From: DASUAS01 sp963809795
GTDB taxonomy: Bacteria > Actinomycetota > Acidimicrobiia > IMCC26256 > DASPTH01
Reading direction: 5' to 3'
Length of the DNA stretch: 64,000 bases
NCBI GenBank assembly: GCA_963809795.1
Contig: CAWELN010000007.1
Span: 1 to 64,000, forward strand
Both the position numbers and the translations under genes were made by a program. Below the pieces are notes generated by a model. The model saw nothing but the letters and a program-made list of their open reading frames with translations, ran no database searches and was not told the DNA's origin. This document shows positions 51,293-59,034 of this stretch, one piece after another (position 1 is the first letter of the stretch; every line of letters starts with the position of its first letter).

Positions 51293-53455
51293 GTGGCCGA
51301 GCACCAGGTGCGCGACCGCGCCGGCCTCACGCTGCGCGAGCTCGCGGCCCACCGCGTCACCGAGCTCAAGGCCGTCGGCGACAAGCTGCGGTCGGGGCTG
51401 GCGGAGATGGGCATCGAGACCGTCCTCGACCTGCTCGAGCACTACCCCCGTCGGTACGTCGACCGCACCGAGCGGGCCGAGATCCACGAGCTCGAGATCG
51501 GCCAGGAGGCCACGGTCGACGCCGAGGTGCGAGCCATCCACGCCCGTCGGACGCGTGACCGCAAGCGCACGATCGTGAACGCGACCGTCTACGACGGCAC
51601 CGGTCTGCTCGAGATCGTGTTCTTCAACCAGGCGTGGCGCGAGCGGCAGCTGCGACCCGGCACGCAGGTGTCGCTGTTCGGCAAGGTGGAGAGCTACCGG
51701 GGGAAGCGCCAGATGACCAACCCGGTCGTCGACGTGCTCGCCGATCCCGACGCCGGCTCCGACGTCACCGGGACCATCGTGCCGGTGTACCCGCAGTCGG
51801 GGAAGGCCGAGGTGCACACGTGGCAGCTGCGCCGCGCGGTGGCGTCGTGCCTCGAACGCACCAAGGCGCGCGGCTTTGCCGATCCGCTCGACGATCGGCT
51901 GCGCGCCGCGCACGACCTCGTCGACCGGGGGAGCGCGTACCGCAACATCCACCGGCCCGAGACCGTGGCCGACCGGTACGCCGCCGCCAACCGGCTGAAG
52001 TTCGACGAGTTCCTGCGCATGCAGCTCGCCCTCGTGGCCCGCAAGCGCGCGCTGGCCGCCGAGGCGACCGGGATCGAGCACGTCACCGACGGCGCGCTCG
52101 TGCCCGCCTTCCACGCCGCGCTCCCGTTCCCGCTCACCGACGACCAGGTCTCGGCCATCGCGCAGATCACCGACGACATGGCGCACCCGGCGCCGATGCA
52201 CCGACTCCTGCAGGGCGAGGTGGGCTCGGGCAAGACGGTGGTGGCGCTCACCGCGCTGCTCACCGCCGTGCAGGGCGGCTACCAGGGCGCGTTCATGGCC
52301 CCGACCGAGGTGCTGGCCGAGCAGCACGAGCTCACCATGCGGTCGCTGCTCGGCGAGCTGACGGTGCGCGACGACGGCACGCTGCTCGGCGAGCGGCCGG
52401 TGCGGGTGGCGCTCCTCACCAACCGGACCCCGGCGGCGGAGCGGCGGCGGATCGCCGACGGGCTGCTCGCGGGCGAGGTCGACATCCTGGTCGGCACCCA
52501 CGCGCTCATCTACGGCGGCGTGGAGTTCGCCCGGCTCGGGGTCGCGGTGATCGACGAGCAGCACCGCTTCGGGGTGGAGCAGCGCGACCTGCTGCGGGCG
52601 AAGGGCGACTCGCCCGACGTGCTCGTGATGACCGCGACGCCGATCCCGCGCACCGCCGCGATGCTCATCTACGGCGACCTCGACAAGACCGAGCTGCGCC
52701 ACCTGCCGGCGGGTCGATCCCCGATCGAGACCACGGTGGTCGGCGGCGGCCCCCTGGAGCGGGTGCAGGTGTACGAGAAGGTGCGGTCGGAGGTCGCGGC
52801 GGGCCGGCAGGCGTACGTCGTGTGCCCGCTCGTCGAGGGCTCCGACAAGCTCGAGGCGCGCGCGGCCACCGAGGAGCTCGAGCGGCTGCGCGCCGAGGAG
52901 CTCGCCGACGTGCGCCTCGGCCTGCTCCACGGCCAGATGCCGGCAGCCGACAAGGAGGCCGCCATGCGCGCGTTCCGGGCCGGCGAGATCGACGTGCTCG
53001 TGGCGACGACCGTCATCGAGGTGGGCGTCGACGTCCCCAACGCGACGGTGATGGTGATCGAGGACGCCGACCGCTTCGGCCTGCTGCAGCTCCACCAGCT
53101 GCGCGGCCGCATCGGACGTGGCGCGCACCGCTCGTCCTGCTACCTCCTCGCCGAGCCGACCACGCCGCAGGGGGAGGCGCGCATGCAGGCGATGGTGGAG
53201 TCGGGCGACGGCTTCGAGCTGGCCGAGCGCGACCTCGCGATCCGCGGCGCGGGCGAGGTGTTCGGCGAGCGCCAGGCCGGTTGGACCGACCTCAAGCTCG
53301 GCCGCCTCCCGCAGGACGAGGCCATCGTGTTCGAGGCGCGCGGCGTGGCCGAGGAGATCCTCGACGCCGACGCCGACCTCGTGCAGCACGCGCAGCTGCG
53401 CGAAGAGGTGCAGGACCTCCTCGGCGACGCGGTCGACTTCCTGTTCAAGAGCTGA
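51293..53455 (+). CDS. recG: ATP-dependent DNA helicase RecG
   Basis: 720 residues. The OB wedge domain (HYPRRYVDRTERAEIHEL), then helicase motifs: MHRLLQGEVGSGKTVVALTA (Walker A), MAPTEVLAEQH, VIDEQHRFGVEQRDLL (DEQH), MTATPIPRTAAMLIYGDLD, VATTVIEVGVDVPNATVMVI and HQLRGRIGRGAHRSSCYLL are all present. RecG reverses stalled replication forks and branch-migrates Holliday junctions. GTG 51293 follows the fakA stop by 10 nt. Its TGA overlaps the rsmD ATG by 1 nt (TGATG), so these genes form an operon. Confidence 0.95.
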   Translation: MAEHQVRDRAGLTLRELAAHRVTELKAVGDKLRSGLAEMGIETVLDLLEHYPRRYVDRTERAEIHELEIGQEATVDAEVRAIHARRTRDRKRTIVNATVYDGTGLLEIVFFNQAWRERQLRPGTQVSLFGKVESYRGKRQMTNPVVDVLADPDAGSDVTGTIVPVYPQSGKAEVHTWQLRRAVASCLERTKARGFADPLDDRLRAAHDLVDRGSAYRNIHRPETVADRYAAANRLKFDEFLRMQLALVARKRALAAEATGIEHVTDGALVPAFHAALPFPLTDDQVSAIAQITDDMAHPAPMHRLLQGEVGSGKTVVALTALLTAVQGGYQGAFMAPTEVLAEQHELTMRSLLGELTVRDDGTLLGERPVRVALLTNRTPAAERRRIADGLLAGEVDILVGTHALIYGGVEFARLGVAVIDEQHRFGVEQRDLLRAKGDSPDVLVMTATPIPRTAAMLIYGDLDKTELRHLPAGRSPIETTVVGGGPLERVQVYEKVRSEVAAGRQAYVVCPLVEGSDKLEARAATEELERLRAEELADVRLGLLHGQMPAADKEAAMRAFRAGEIDVLVATTVIEVGVDVPNATVMVIEDADRFGLLQLHQLRGRIGRGAHRSSCYLLAEPTTPQGEARMQAMVESGDGFELAERDLAIRGAGEVFGERQAGWTDLKLGRLPQDEAIVFEARGVAEEILDADADLVQHAQLREEVQDLLGDAVDFLFKS

Positions 53456-54009
53456 TGCCGCTGCGCGTCATCGCCGGCGCCGCGGGTGGGCGCCGGCTGG
53501 TCGCGCCGAAGGGCGGGACGCGCCCGACCACCGACCGCCTGAAGGAGGCGTTGTTCGCATCGCTCGGGCACCGCATCGACGAGGCGGCCGTCCTCGATCT
53601 CTACGCCGGGAGCGGTGCGTTGGCGATCGAGGCGCTCTCACGGGGCGCGGCGCGCGCGGTGCTGGTCGACCGCGACGCCGCCGCCGAGGTGGCGGTGCGC
53701 GCCAACCTCTCGACCACCGGTTTCGACGCCGTCGCCACGTTCGTGCGGTCGCCGGTGGAGCGGTTCCTGCGCGCCGACGCGCCGGCGCGCCCGTTCGATC
53801 TCGTGTTCCTCGACCCGCCCTACGACGTCCCGTCGACCGAGGTCGCGGCCGTGCTGGAGCAGCTGCGCGGGGCGCCGTGGCTGAGGCCCGGCGCGACCGT
53901 GGTCGTCGAACGACCCAAGGGGGCGACACCGATCGAGCTGCCCGACGGTTGGGGTACCGAGAAGGAGCGTGCCTACGGCGATACGCTCCTGGTGGTCGCG
54001 ATCGCCTGA
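53455..54009 (+). CDS. rsmD: 16S rRNA (guanine(966)-N2)-methyltransferase RsmD
   Basis: 184 residues. The family start PLRVIAGAAGGRRLVAPKGG, motif I AVLDLYAGSGALAIEALSRG and catalytic motif IV VFLDPPYDVPS are all intact. It methylates G966 (E. coli numbering) of 16S rRNA in the small subunit. It overlaps the recG stop by one nt and precedes coaD by 32 nt, the usual arrangement in actinobacteria. Confidence 0.95.
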   Translation: MPLRVIAGAAGGRRLVAPKGGTRPTTDRLKEALFASLGHRIDEAAVLDLYAGSGALAIEALSRGAARAVLVDRDAAAEVAVRANLSTTGFDAVATFVRSPVERFLRADAPARPFDLVFLDPPYDVPSTEVAAVLEQLRGAPWLRPGATVVVERPKGATPIELPDGWGTEKERAYGDTLLVVAIA

Positions 54010-54041
54010 GCCGCGGCCTGCCGTCCTTCCGAGGAGCACTC

Positions 54042-54542
54042 GTGGCCACCGCCCTCTGCCCGGGCTCGTTCGATCCCGTCACCAACGGTCACCTCGACAT
54101 CATCGAGCGGACCGCGCGCCATTTCGACGACGTGATCGTCGCGGTGATCCGCAACCCACAGAAGACGCAGTCGCTCTTCACCCTCGAGGAGCGCCAGGCC
54201 ATGCTGGCCGAGGAGATCGCCCACCTCGAGAACGTCCGGATCGAGTTCTTCAAGGGCCTGCTGGTCGAGTTCGCCAAGGATCACGGGGCCGAGTCGATCG
54301 TGAAGGGCCTCCGGGCGGTGTCGGACTTCGACTACGAGCTCCAGATGGCCCAGATGAACCAGCAGCTGTCGGGCATCGACACCTTCTTCATCTCCACCAG
54401 CCCCCAGTACTCGTTCCTCTCGTCGAGCCTGGTGCGGGAGGTGGCCAAGTACGGCGGTGACGTGTCGGGGATGGTGCCGCCGAAGGTCGCCAAGCGGCTC
54501 AAGGAGCGCTTCGCCGAGCAGTCCGCCGGTGGCGATACGTGA
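54042..54542 (+). CDS. coaD: Pantetheine-phosphate adenylyltransferase
   Basis: 166 residues, typical. The T/H-x-G-H site is ALCPGSFDPVTNGHLDIIER (with His17), FKGLLVEFAKDHGAESIVKG and the ISSS-type end FISTSPQYSFLSSSLVREVA contact the substrates. It makes dephospho-CoA from phosphopantetheine and ATP. GTG 54042 follows GAGGAGCAC. The next gene starts 11 nt after its stop. Confidence 0.96.
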   Translation: MATALCPGSFDPVTNGHLDIIERTARHFDDVIVAVIRNPQKTQSLFTLEERQAMLAEEIAHLENVRIEFFKGLLVEFAKDHGAESIVKGLRAVSDFDYELQMAQMNQQLSGIDTFFISTSPQYSFLSSSLVREVAKYGGDVSGMVPPKVAKRLKERFAEQSAGGDT

Positions 54543-54552
54543 GCGCCGTCTC

Positions 54553-55110
54553 ATGAGTGACCAGCAGGCGTACGACCTCGAGACCCTCCTGCGCGAGCTG
54601 CGGGACATCATCGACACCGCGCGCACGATGCCCATGTCGTCGTCGGTCCTGGTGAACCGGGAGGAGACGCTCGAGCTCGTCGACGAGGCGCTCGCCGCGC
54701 TGCCCGAGGAGCTGCGTCACGCCCGGTGGCTCATCAAGGAGCGCGAGGAGTACCTCGTGCAGGCCCGGCGCGACGCCGAGGACATCGTGGAAGCGGGTCG
54801 GGTCCAGGCCGAGCGCATGGTCGAGCGCACCGAGGTCGCCCGCGAGGCGCGGCGGGTCGCGCAACAGGTGGTCGCCCACGCCGAAGCCGACAGCCGGCGC
54901 CTCCGCCACGAGGCCGAGGACTACATCGACCAGAAGCTGGCCGCGTTCGAGGTCGTGCTCGAGCGCACCATGGCGACGGTGCAGAAGGGCCGCGAGCAGC
55001 TGCAGGCGGTGGTGGAGCCGTTGCCCAGCGACCTGCCCGACGAGCACACCGGGCTCGAATCGATGTACGAGAGCGGGGAGAACGCGGTCTACGACCAGGA
55101 CGACCGCTGA
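54553..55110 (+). CDS. DivIVA/AtpF-like coiled-coil protein (Rv2927c-like)
   Basis: 185 residues, no membrane segment. The opening LETLLRELRDIIDTARTMPM and then SSVLVNREETLELVDEALAA match a conserved actinobacterial protein that sits beside coaD. Nearly the whole remainder is coiled coil (RHARWLIKEREEYLVQARRD). The tail is acidic. It is related in architecture to the DivIVA-like protein at 22200-22865. A role in septum or envelope organisation is assumed, not shown. ATG 54553 is used. Confidence 0.85.
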   Translation: MSDQQAYDLETLLRELRDIIDTARTMPMSSSVLVNREETLELVDEALAALPEELRHARWLIKEREEYLVQARRDAEDIVEAGRVQAERMVERTEVAREARRVAQQVVAHAEADSRRLRHEAEDYIDQKLAAFEVVLERTMATVQKGREQLQAVVEPLPSDLPDEHTGLESMYESGENAVYDQDDR

Positions 55111-55251
55111 CGTCCGATTTCGGAGGGTTGTCCGGTCCGTCCGCCGACGCGGGCCGACTGCTATCCTGGCAGGTCCGGCCGACGGGCGGCCTGTCGCCGT
55201 CGACCGGCGCGTCTCCCGTTTCCAGGGTCGTTCGTTCCAGGCCGCAACAGC

Positions 55252-55746
55252 ATGAGCGCACTCCGCATCGACGTCGCCGATCTCCTCACCCATCCCGGCG
55301 CGCGCCGTCCGGTCCACCTCGAGGCGGCCGTCGCCGACCTCGGCACGCCCGTCGCCCGCATCGTCGAGCCGGTGCGGCTCGATCTCGTGCTCGAGCGGGT
55401 GCCCGACGGCATCGTCGCCCGGGGTGAGCTGCACGCCCGCTGGGAGGGCGAGTGCAGCAACTGCCTCCGGGAGCTCGCCGCCGACCTCGACGTCGGCGTG
55501 GGCGAGCTGTTCGAGCCGCATCCGCTCGACGAGGACACCTACCCGATCGAGGGCCACGAGATCGACCTCGAGCAGCTGGTGCGTGACGCGCTGGTGCTCG
55601 AGCTGCCCCTGGCGCCGGCGTGCGACGATGCGGACTGCGCCCCGGCGACCGCGCCCGGGGTGCTCGTCGGCGCCGCCGACTCCGATCCCGCCGGCCCCGA
55701 GCCCACCGATCCGCGCTGGGCCGCCCTCTCCGAGCTCGACCTCTGA
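55252..55746 (+). CDS. DUF177 (YceD) protein
   Basis: 164 residues. Characteristic segments are PDGIVARGELHARWEGECSN with CLREL, then EIDLEQLVRDALVLELPLAP and PRWAALSELDL near the end, before rpmF. The C-x2-C (CSNC) and C-x4-C (CDDADC) pairs suggest metal binding. The family is required for normal 23S rRNA accumulation in plants and bacteria. A 140-bp leader with TATCCT near 55162 lies upstream and probably carries the operon promoter. The start ATG 55252 is clear. Confidence 0.9.
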   Translation: MSALRIDVADLLTHPGARRPVHLEAAVADLGTPVARIVEPVRLDLVLERVPDGIVARGELHARWEGECSNCLRELAADLDVGVGELFEPHPLDEDTYPIEGHEIDLEQLVRDALVLELPLAPACDDADCAPATAPGVLVGAADSDPAGPEPTDPRWAALSELDL

Positions 55747-55765
55747 CGCAACAGGAGCAACCCGA

Positions 55766-55945
55766 ATGGCAGTCCCCAAGCGCAAGACCCCCCGGGCGAA
55801 GACGCGGCAGCGCCGCGCCTCGAACTGGCGGCTCGCGGCGCCGGCCCGCTCGACCTGCCCGAACTGCGGCGCGGTCAAGCAGCCCCACATCGTGTGCGGC
55901 AACTGCGGCTGGTACGGCGGCCGCCAGGTGATCGACGTCGAGTAG
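55766..55945 (+). CDS. rpmF: Large-subunit ribosomal protein bL32
   Basis: 59 residues. MAVPKRKTPRAKTRQRRASN and PARSTCPNCGAVKQPHIVCG with NCGWYGGRQVI match L32, with a CxxC...CxxC zinc ribbon. AGGAGCAACCC precedes ATG 55766. Position between DUF177 and plsX is near-universal in bacteria. Confidence 0.97.
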   Translation: MAVPKRKTPRAKTRQRRASNWRLAAPARSTCPNCGAVKQPHIVCGNCGWYGGRQVIDVE

Positions 55946-55952
55946 CGCGGCC

Positions 55953-56939
55953 GTGCCCATCACCATTGCCGTCGACGCGATGGGGGGCGACCACGCCCCC
56001 GGCGAGATCGTCGCGGGCGCGATCGAGGCCGCCGACGAGCTCGGCGTGCGGATCCTCCTCGTCGGGTTGGAGCCCGCGATCCGCCCGTTGCTGCCCGACG
56101 CCAAGAGCGGTGTGGAGCTCGTCCCGGCCACGGAGGTCGTCGCGATGCACGACCCGCCGGCGTCGGTGCGGACCAAGAAGGACGCTTCGATCGTGATCGC
56201 GGCCGAGCTCGTGCGCGACGGCAAGGCCGACGCCATGGCCAGCGCGGGCAACACCGGCGCGGCCATGGCCGCGGCGCTGCTGCGCATGGGTCGCATCAAG
56301 GGTGCCGCCCGGCCCGCGATCGCGGTGCCGATCCCGGTCCCGGGGCGGGCGCCGCAGATCCTGGTCGACGGCGGCGCCACGGTCGACTGCACCGCGGAGT
56401 GGGTCCGCCAGTTCGCGGTGATGGGGCGCGAGTACGCGCGCATCCACCAGGGGATCGACGAGCCGCGCCTCGGCCTGCTCTCGAACGGCGAGGAGGCGGG
56501 CAAGGGCGACGACCTGCGCAAGGCGGTGTACCCACTCCTCGAGGGGATCCCGGGCTTCATCGGCAACGTCGAGGGTCGCGACTTCATGCACGACACCGTC
56601 GACGTGATCGTCACCGACGGCTTCACCGGCAACGTCGCGTTGAAGACGGTGGAGGGCGCGATCCGCGGGACCGCCAAGCTGGTGTTCGACACCCTCATGT
56701 CCACACCCGAGCTGCAGGCGGCGTCGGAAGCGCTGATGCCCGCCCTGCTCGAAGCCGCCGACACGCTCAACCCCGACTCCGAGGGTGGGTGCGTCCTCCT
56801 CGGCGTCGACGGCATCTGCGTGATCGCCCACGGGTCGTCGAACGCGCGGGCGATGAAGAACTCCGTGCGCCGGGCGAAGGAGTGCGTCGAGGCGGGAGTC
56901 GTCGATCGGATGAAGGGTGCGGTGGCCGATGCCGGCTGA
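55953..56939 (+). CDS. plsX: Phosphate acyltransferase PlsX
   Basis: 328 residues. ITIAVDAMGGDHAPGEIVAG, VRTKKDASIVIAAELVRDGK, ASAGNTGAAMAAALLRMGRI and VTDGFTGNVALKTVEGA are family motifs. It converts acyl-ACP to acyl-phosphate to feed membrane phospholipid synthesis. GTG 55953 is the first start after rpmF (7 nt gap). It overlaps the acpP start by 11 nt, so the operon is tightly packed. Confidence 0.96.
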   Translation: MPITIAVDAMGGDHAPGEIVAGAIEAADELGVRILLVGLEPAIRPLLPDAKSGVELVPATEVVAMHDPPASVRTKKDASIVIAAELVRDGKADAMASAGNTGAAMAAALLRMGRIKGAARPAIAVPIPVPGRAPQILVDGGATVDCTAEWVRQFAVMGREYARIHQGIDEPRLGLLSNGEEAGKGDDLRKAVYPLLEGIPGFIGNVEGRDFMHDTVDVIVTDGFTGNVALKTVEGAIRGTAKLVFDTLMSTPELQAASEALMPALLEAADTLNPDSEGGCVLLGVDGICVIAHGSSNARAMKNSVRRAKECVEAGVVDRMKGAVADAG

Positions 56940-57228
56940 AACCCACGTGGAGCGCAGTCCCATCGGTCCCGACGACGTGTTCCGGATGATCCGGGAGCGC
57001 CTCGCCGAGATCCTGGAGATCGAGGAGGACCGCATCACCCTCGACTCCGACTTCGCGACCGATCTCGACGCCGACTCGCTCGCCCTCATCGAGCTGGTGG
57101 AGGCATTGGAGGAGGAGCTGGGTGAGCGGACGGTGGGCTTCAGCATCGACGACGAGGACCTCGGCGACCTCCACACCGTGCGTGACGCGGTCGACTACGT
57201 CATGCACCGCTTGAGCACGGGGACGTAG
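56929..57228 (+). CDS. acpP: Acyl carrier protein
   Basis: 99 residues. The phosphopantetheine attachment site is ATDLDADSLALIELVEALEE with Ser50, within the DSL motif. About 15 extra N-terminal residues (AETHVERSPIGPDD) precede the ACP fold. AcpP shuttles growing fatty acyl chains. ATG 56929 overlaps plsX. The hairpin repeat R3 begins 8 nt after its stop and fills the gap to rnc. Confidence 0.94.
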   Translation: MPAETHVERSPIGPDDVFRMIRERLAEILEIEEDRITLDSDFATDLDADSLALIELVEALEEELGERTVGFSIDDEDLGDLHTVRDAVDYVMHRLSTGT

Positions 57229-57235
57229 GTCTGAT

Positions 57236-57289
57236 GGAGATGGAGTGGAGGCGTGGCCGGATGGCCGGGACGCCGCAACGGAATCGACC
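57236..57289 (+). repeat. Hairpin repeat R3 (54 bp) in the acpP-rnc spacer
   Basis: It aligns with the tandem repeats at 32308-32420 with one 1-nt insertion. It folds as GGCGT 57250-57254 with ACGCC 57270-57274, and GGCC 57255-57258 with GGCC 57263-57266, loop GGAT, bulge GGG. Stem changes relative to R1/R2 are compensatory. It ends 6 nt before the rnc ATG. Confidence 0.85.
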
Positions 57290-57295
57290 ATCCTG

Positions 57296-58060
57296 ATGGT
57301 CGCTCGGGGGGGCGGTGCCGTCGACCCGGCACTCGATGCGCGGCTGCAGATCGCGCTGGGTTGGGAATTCACCGATCACGCCCTCCTCGACCGCGCCTTG
57401 ACCCATCGTTCGTACTGCTCGGAGCACGGCATCGAGGACTCGAACGAGCGGCTCGAGTTCCTCGGTGACTCCGTCCTCGGCTTCGTCGTCACCCAGTACG
57501 TCTACGAGCGCTACCCCGAGATGCCCGAGGGCGAGCTGGCGAAGCTGCGCGCCGCGGTCGTGAGCGCCGAGGCGCTGGCCGACATCGCGCAGGAGCTCGA
57601 CCTCGGTGCGTCGCTGCGGCTGGGCAAGGGCGAGGACGCGTCGGGTGGGCGCGCCAAGCCGTCGATCCTGGCCGACGCCATGGAGGCGGTCATCGCCGCG
57701 GTGTACCTCGATGGCGGGCTCGAGCCTGCGGCCCGACTCGTGCTGGCGGTGCTGGAGCGCCGCATCCGCGAGCAGGCGACCGGCCCGGGCGGGCAGGACT
57801 ACAAGACGCGGCTCCAGGAGCTGGCGGCCCAGCGGTGCGATCAACTGCCCCGCTACCAGGTGCGCCACGAGGGCCCCGACCACTCGAAGCGGTTCTTCGC
57901 CGTGGTGTCACTCCGGAGCGAGGAGTACGGCGCGGGCGAGGGACGTTCGAAGAAGGCGGCCGAGCAGGCCGCCGCACGCGTTGCGTGGGAACGGTTGCAG
58001 GGCGAGGCGAGCAGCGCCTCCCCCGACCGGGGGGACCGTATCGGGGTGGGGGATGCCTGA
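57296..58060 (+). CDS. rnc: Ribonuclease III
   Basis: 254 residues. The RNase III signature NERLEFLGDSVLG gives acidic residues Glu54 and Asp58; DAMEAVIAAVYLDGG holds the remaining pair. The C-terminal dsRNA-binding domain runs from DYKTRLQELAAQRC to EGRSKKAAEQAAARVAWERL. It matures rRNA and cleaves structured mRNAs. Its leader consists of the repeat R3 hairpin, which ends 6 nt before ATG 57296 and leaves no Shine-Dalgarno in that gap. This suggests structure-dependent expression. Its end overlaps mutM by 8 nt. Confidence 0.95.
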   Translation: MVARGGGAVDPALDARLQIALGWEFTDHALLDRALTHRSYCSEHGIEDSNERLEFLGDSVLGFVVTQYVYERYPEMPEGELAKLRAAVVSAEALADIAQELDLGASLRLGKGEDASGGRAKPSILADAMEAVIAAVYLDGGLEPAARLVLAVLERRIREQATGPGGQDYKTRLQELAAQRCDQLPRYQVRHEGPDHSKRFFAVVSLRSEEYGAGEGRSKKAAEQAAARVAWERLQGEASSASPDRGDRIGVGDA

Positions 58061-58892
58061 GCTTCCGGAAGTCGAAGTGCTCCGAAGGGACCTGGAGCGA
58101 GAGGTCGTCGGCAAGAAGGTGAAGGCGGTCGACGTCGACGGCATGCGGACGGTGCGCCGTCACCACAACCGCAAGCAGTTCACCGCTCGGTTGGTCGACC
58201 GCAAGATCACCGCGGTCGAACGGCGGGGCAAGTACCTGCTCGTGCAGCTCGACGGCGACGACGTGCTCGTCGTCCACCTCGGGATGTCGGGACAGCTCCT
58301 GCGGGCCAAGAGCTCGCGCGAGACGACGGCCAAGCACACGCACGTCGTGATCACGTTCACGCAGGGCGGCCAGCTGCGTTTCGTCGACCCGCGCACGTTC
58401 GGCGAGATGTTCGTCACCGAGTCCGACACCGTCGAGAAGGAGGTCACCGAGCTCGCGCACCTCGGGATCGACCCACTCGAGACGGCGATGTCGTGGGAGC
58501 ACTTCGGGTCGATGCTGGCGCAGCGCCACGCCAAGCTGAAGCCGCTGCTGATGGACCAGAAGTTCATCGCCGGCATCGGCAACATCTACAGCGACGAGAT
58601 CCTCTGGGGTGCCGGGCTGCGCTGGGACCGCATGAGCGACGCGCTCACCTCGGAGGAGGTGCGGCGCCTGTACCGCTCGATGATGGAGACGTTGCAGGAG
58701 GCGGTGAAGCATCGCGGGTCGTCGCTGGCCGACGAGCAGTACGTCGACCTGTTCGGGCGGCCGGGCGAGTACCAGCACTTCCACAACGTGTACGCGCGTG
58801 AGGGACTCTCGTGCCCGCGGTGCCGTCACGACATCGTGCGCGAACGCGTCTCCGGGCGCTCGACCTTCTATTGCTCGGCCTGTCAGGTCTGA
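58053..58892 (+). CDS. mutM: Formamidopyrimidine-DNA glycosylase (Fpg/MutM)
   Basis: 279 residues. The mature N-terminal Pro2 and Glu3 are in MPELPEVEVLRRDLERE, the beta-strand Lys in GKYLLVQLDGDDVLVVHLGM, the HhH/H2TH around QKFIAGIGNIYSDEILWGAG, and the zinc finger at CPRCRHDIVRERVSGRSTFY followed by CSAC. It excises 8-oxoguanine. The rnc frame overlaps its start, so both are translated from one message. The order rnc-mutM-smc-ftsY is typical of actinobacteria. Confidence 0.96.
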   Translation: MPELPEVEVLRRDLEREVVGKKVKAVDVDGMRTVRRHHNRKQFTARLVDRKITAVERRGKYLLVQLDGDDVLVVHLGMSGQLLRAKSSRETTAKHTHVVITFTQGGQLRFVDPRTFGEMFVTESDTVEKEVTELAHLGIDPLETAMSWEHFGSMLAQRHAKLKPLLMDQKFIAGIGNIYSDEILWGAGLRWDRMSDALTSEEVRRLYRSMMETLQEAVKHRGSSLADEQYVDLFGRPGEYQHFHNVYAREGLSCPRCRHDIVRERVSGRSTFYCSACQV

Positions 58893-59034
58893 GCGCCGTC
58901 CCTCGGCGCGCCCGGACGATGCCGAGACGGGGTCCGAGTGCCGCGGCCCACCGGAGGCCGCTCGCTACGATCCGCGGAGACCGCCACCAGCCGTCCCCGC
59001 ATCCCGCGCCGACCACTGAGCCGGAGCCGCCCAC

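Noticed and set aside
49321..51414. A 697-codon open frame on the minus strand
   Set aside because: Opposite the fakA-type and rpmB genes with no recognisable motifs. It arises from high GC third positions in the coding strand.
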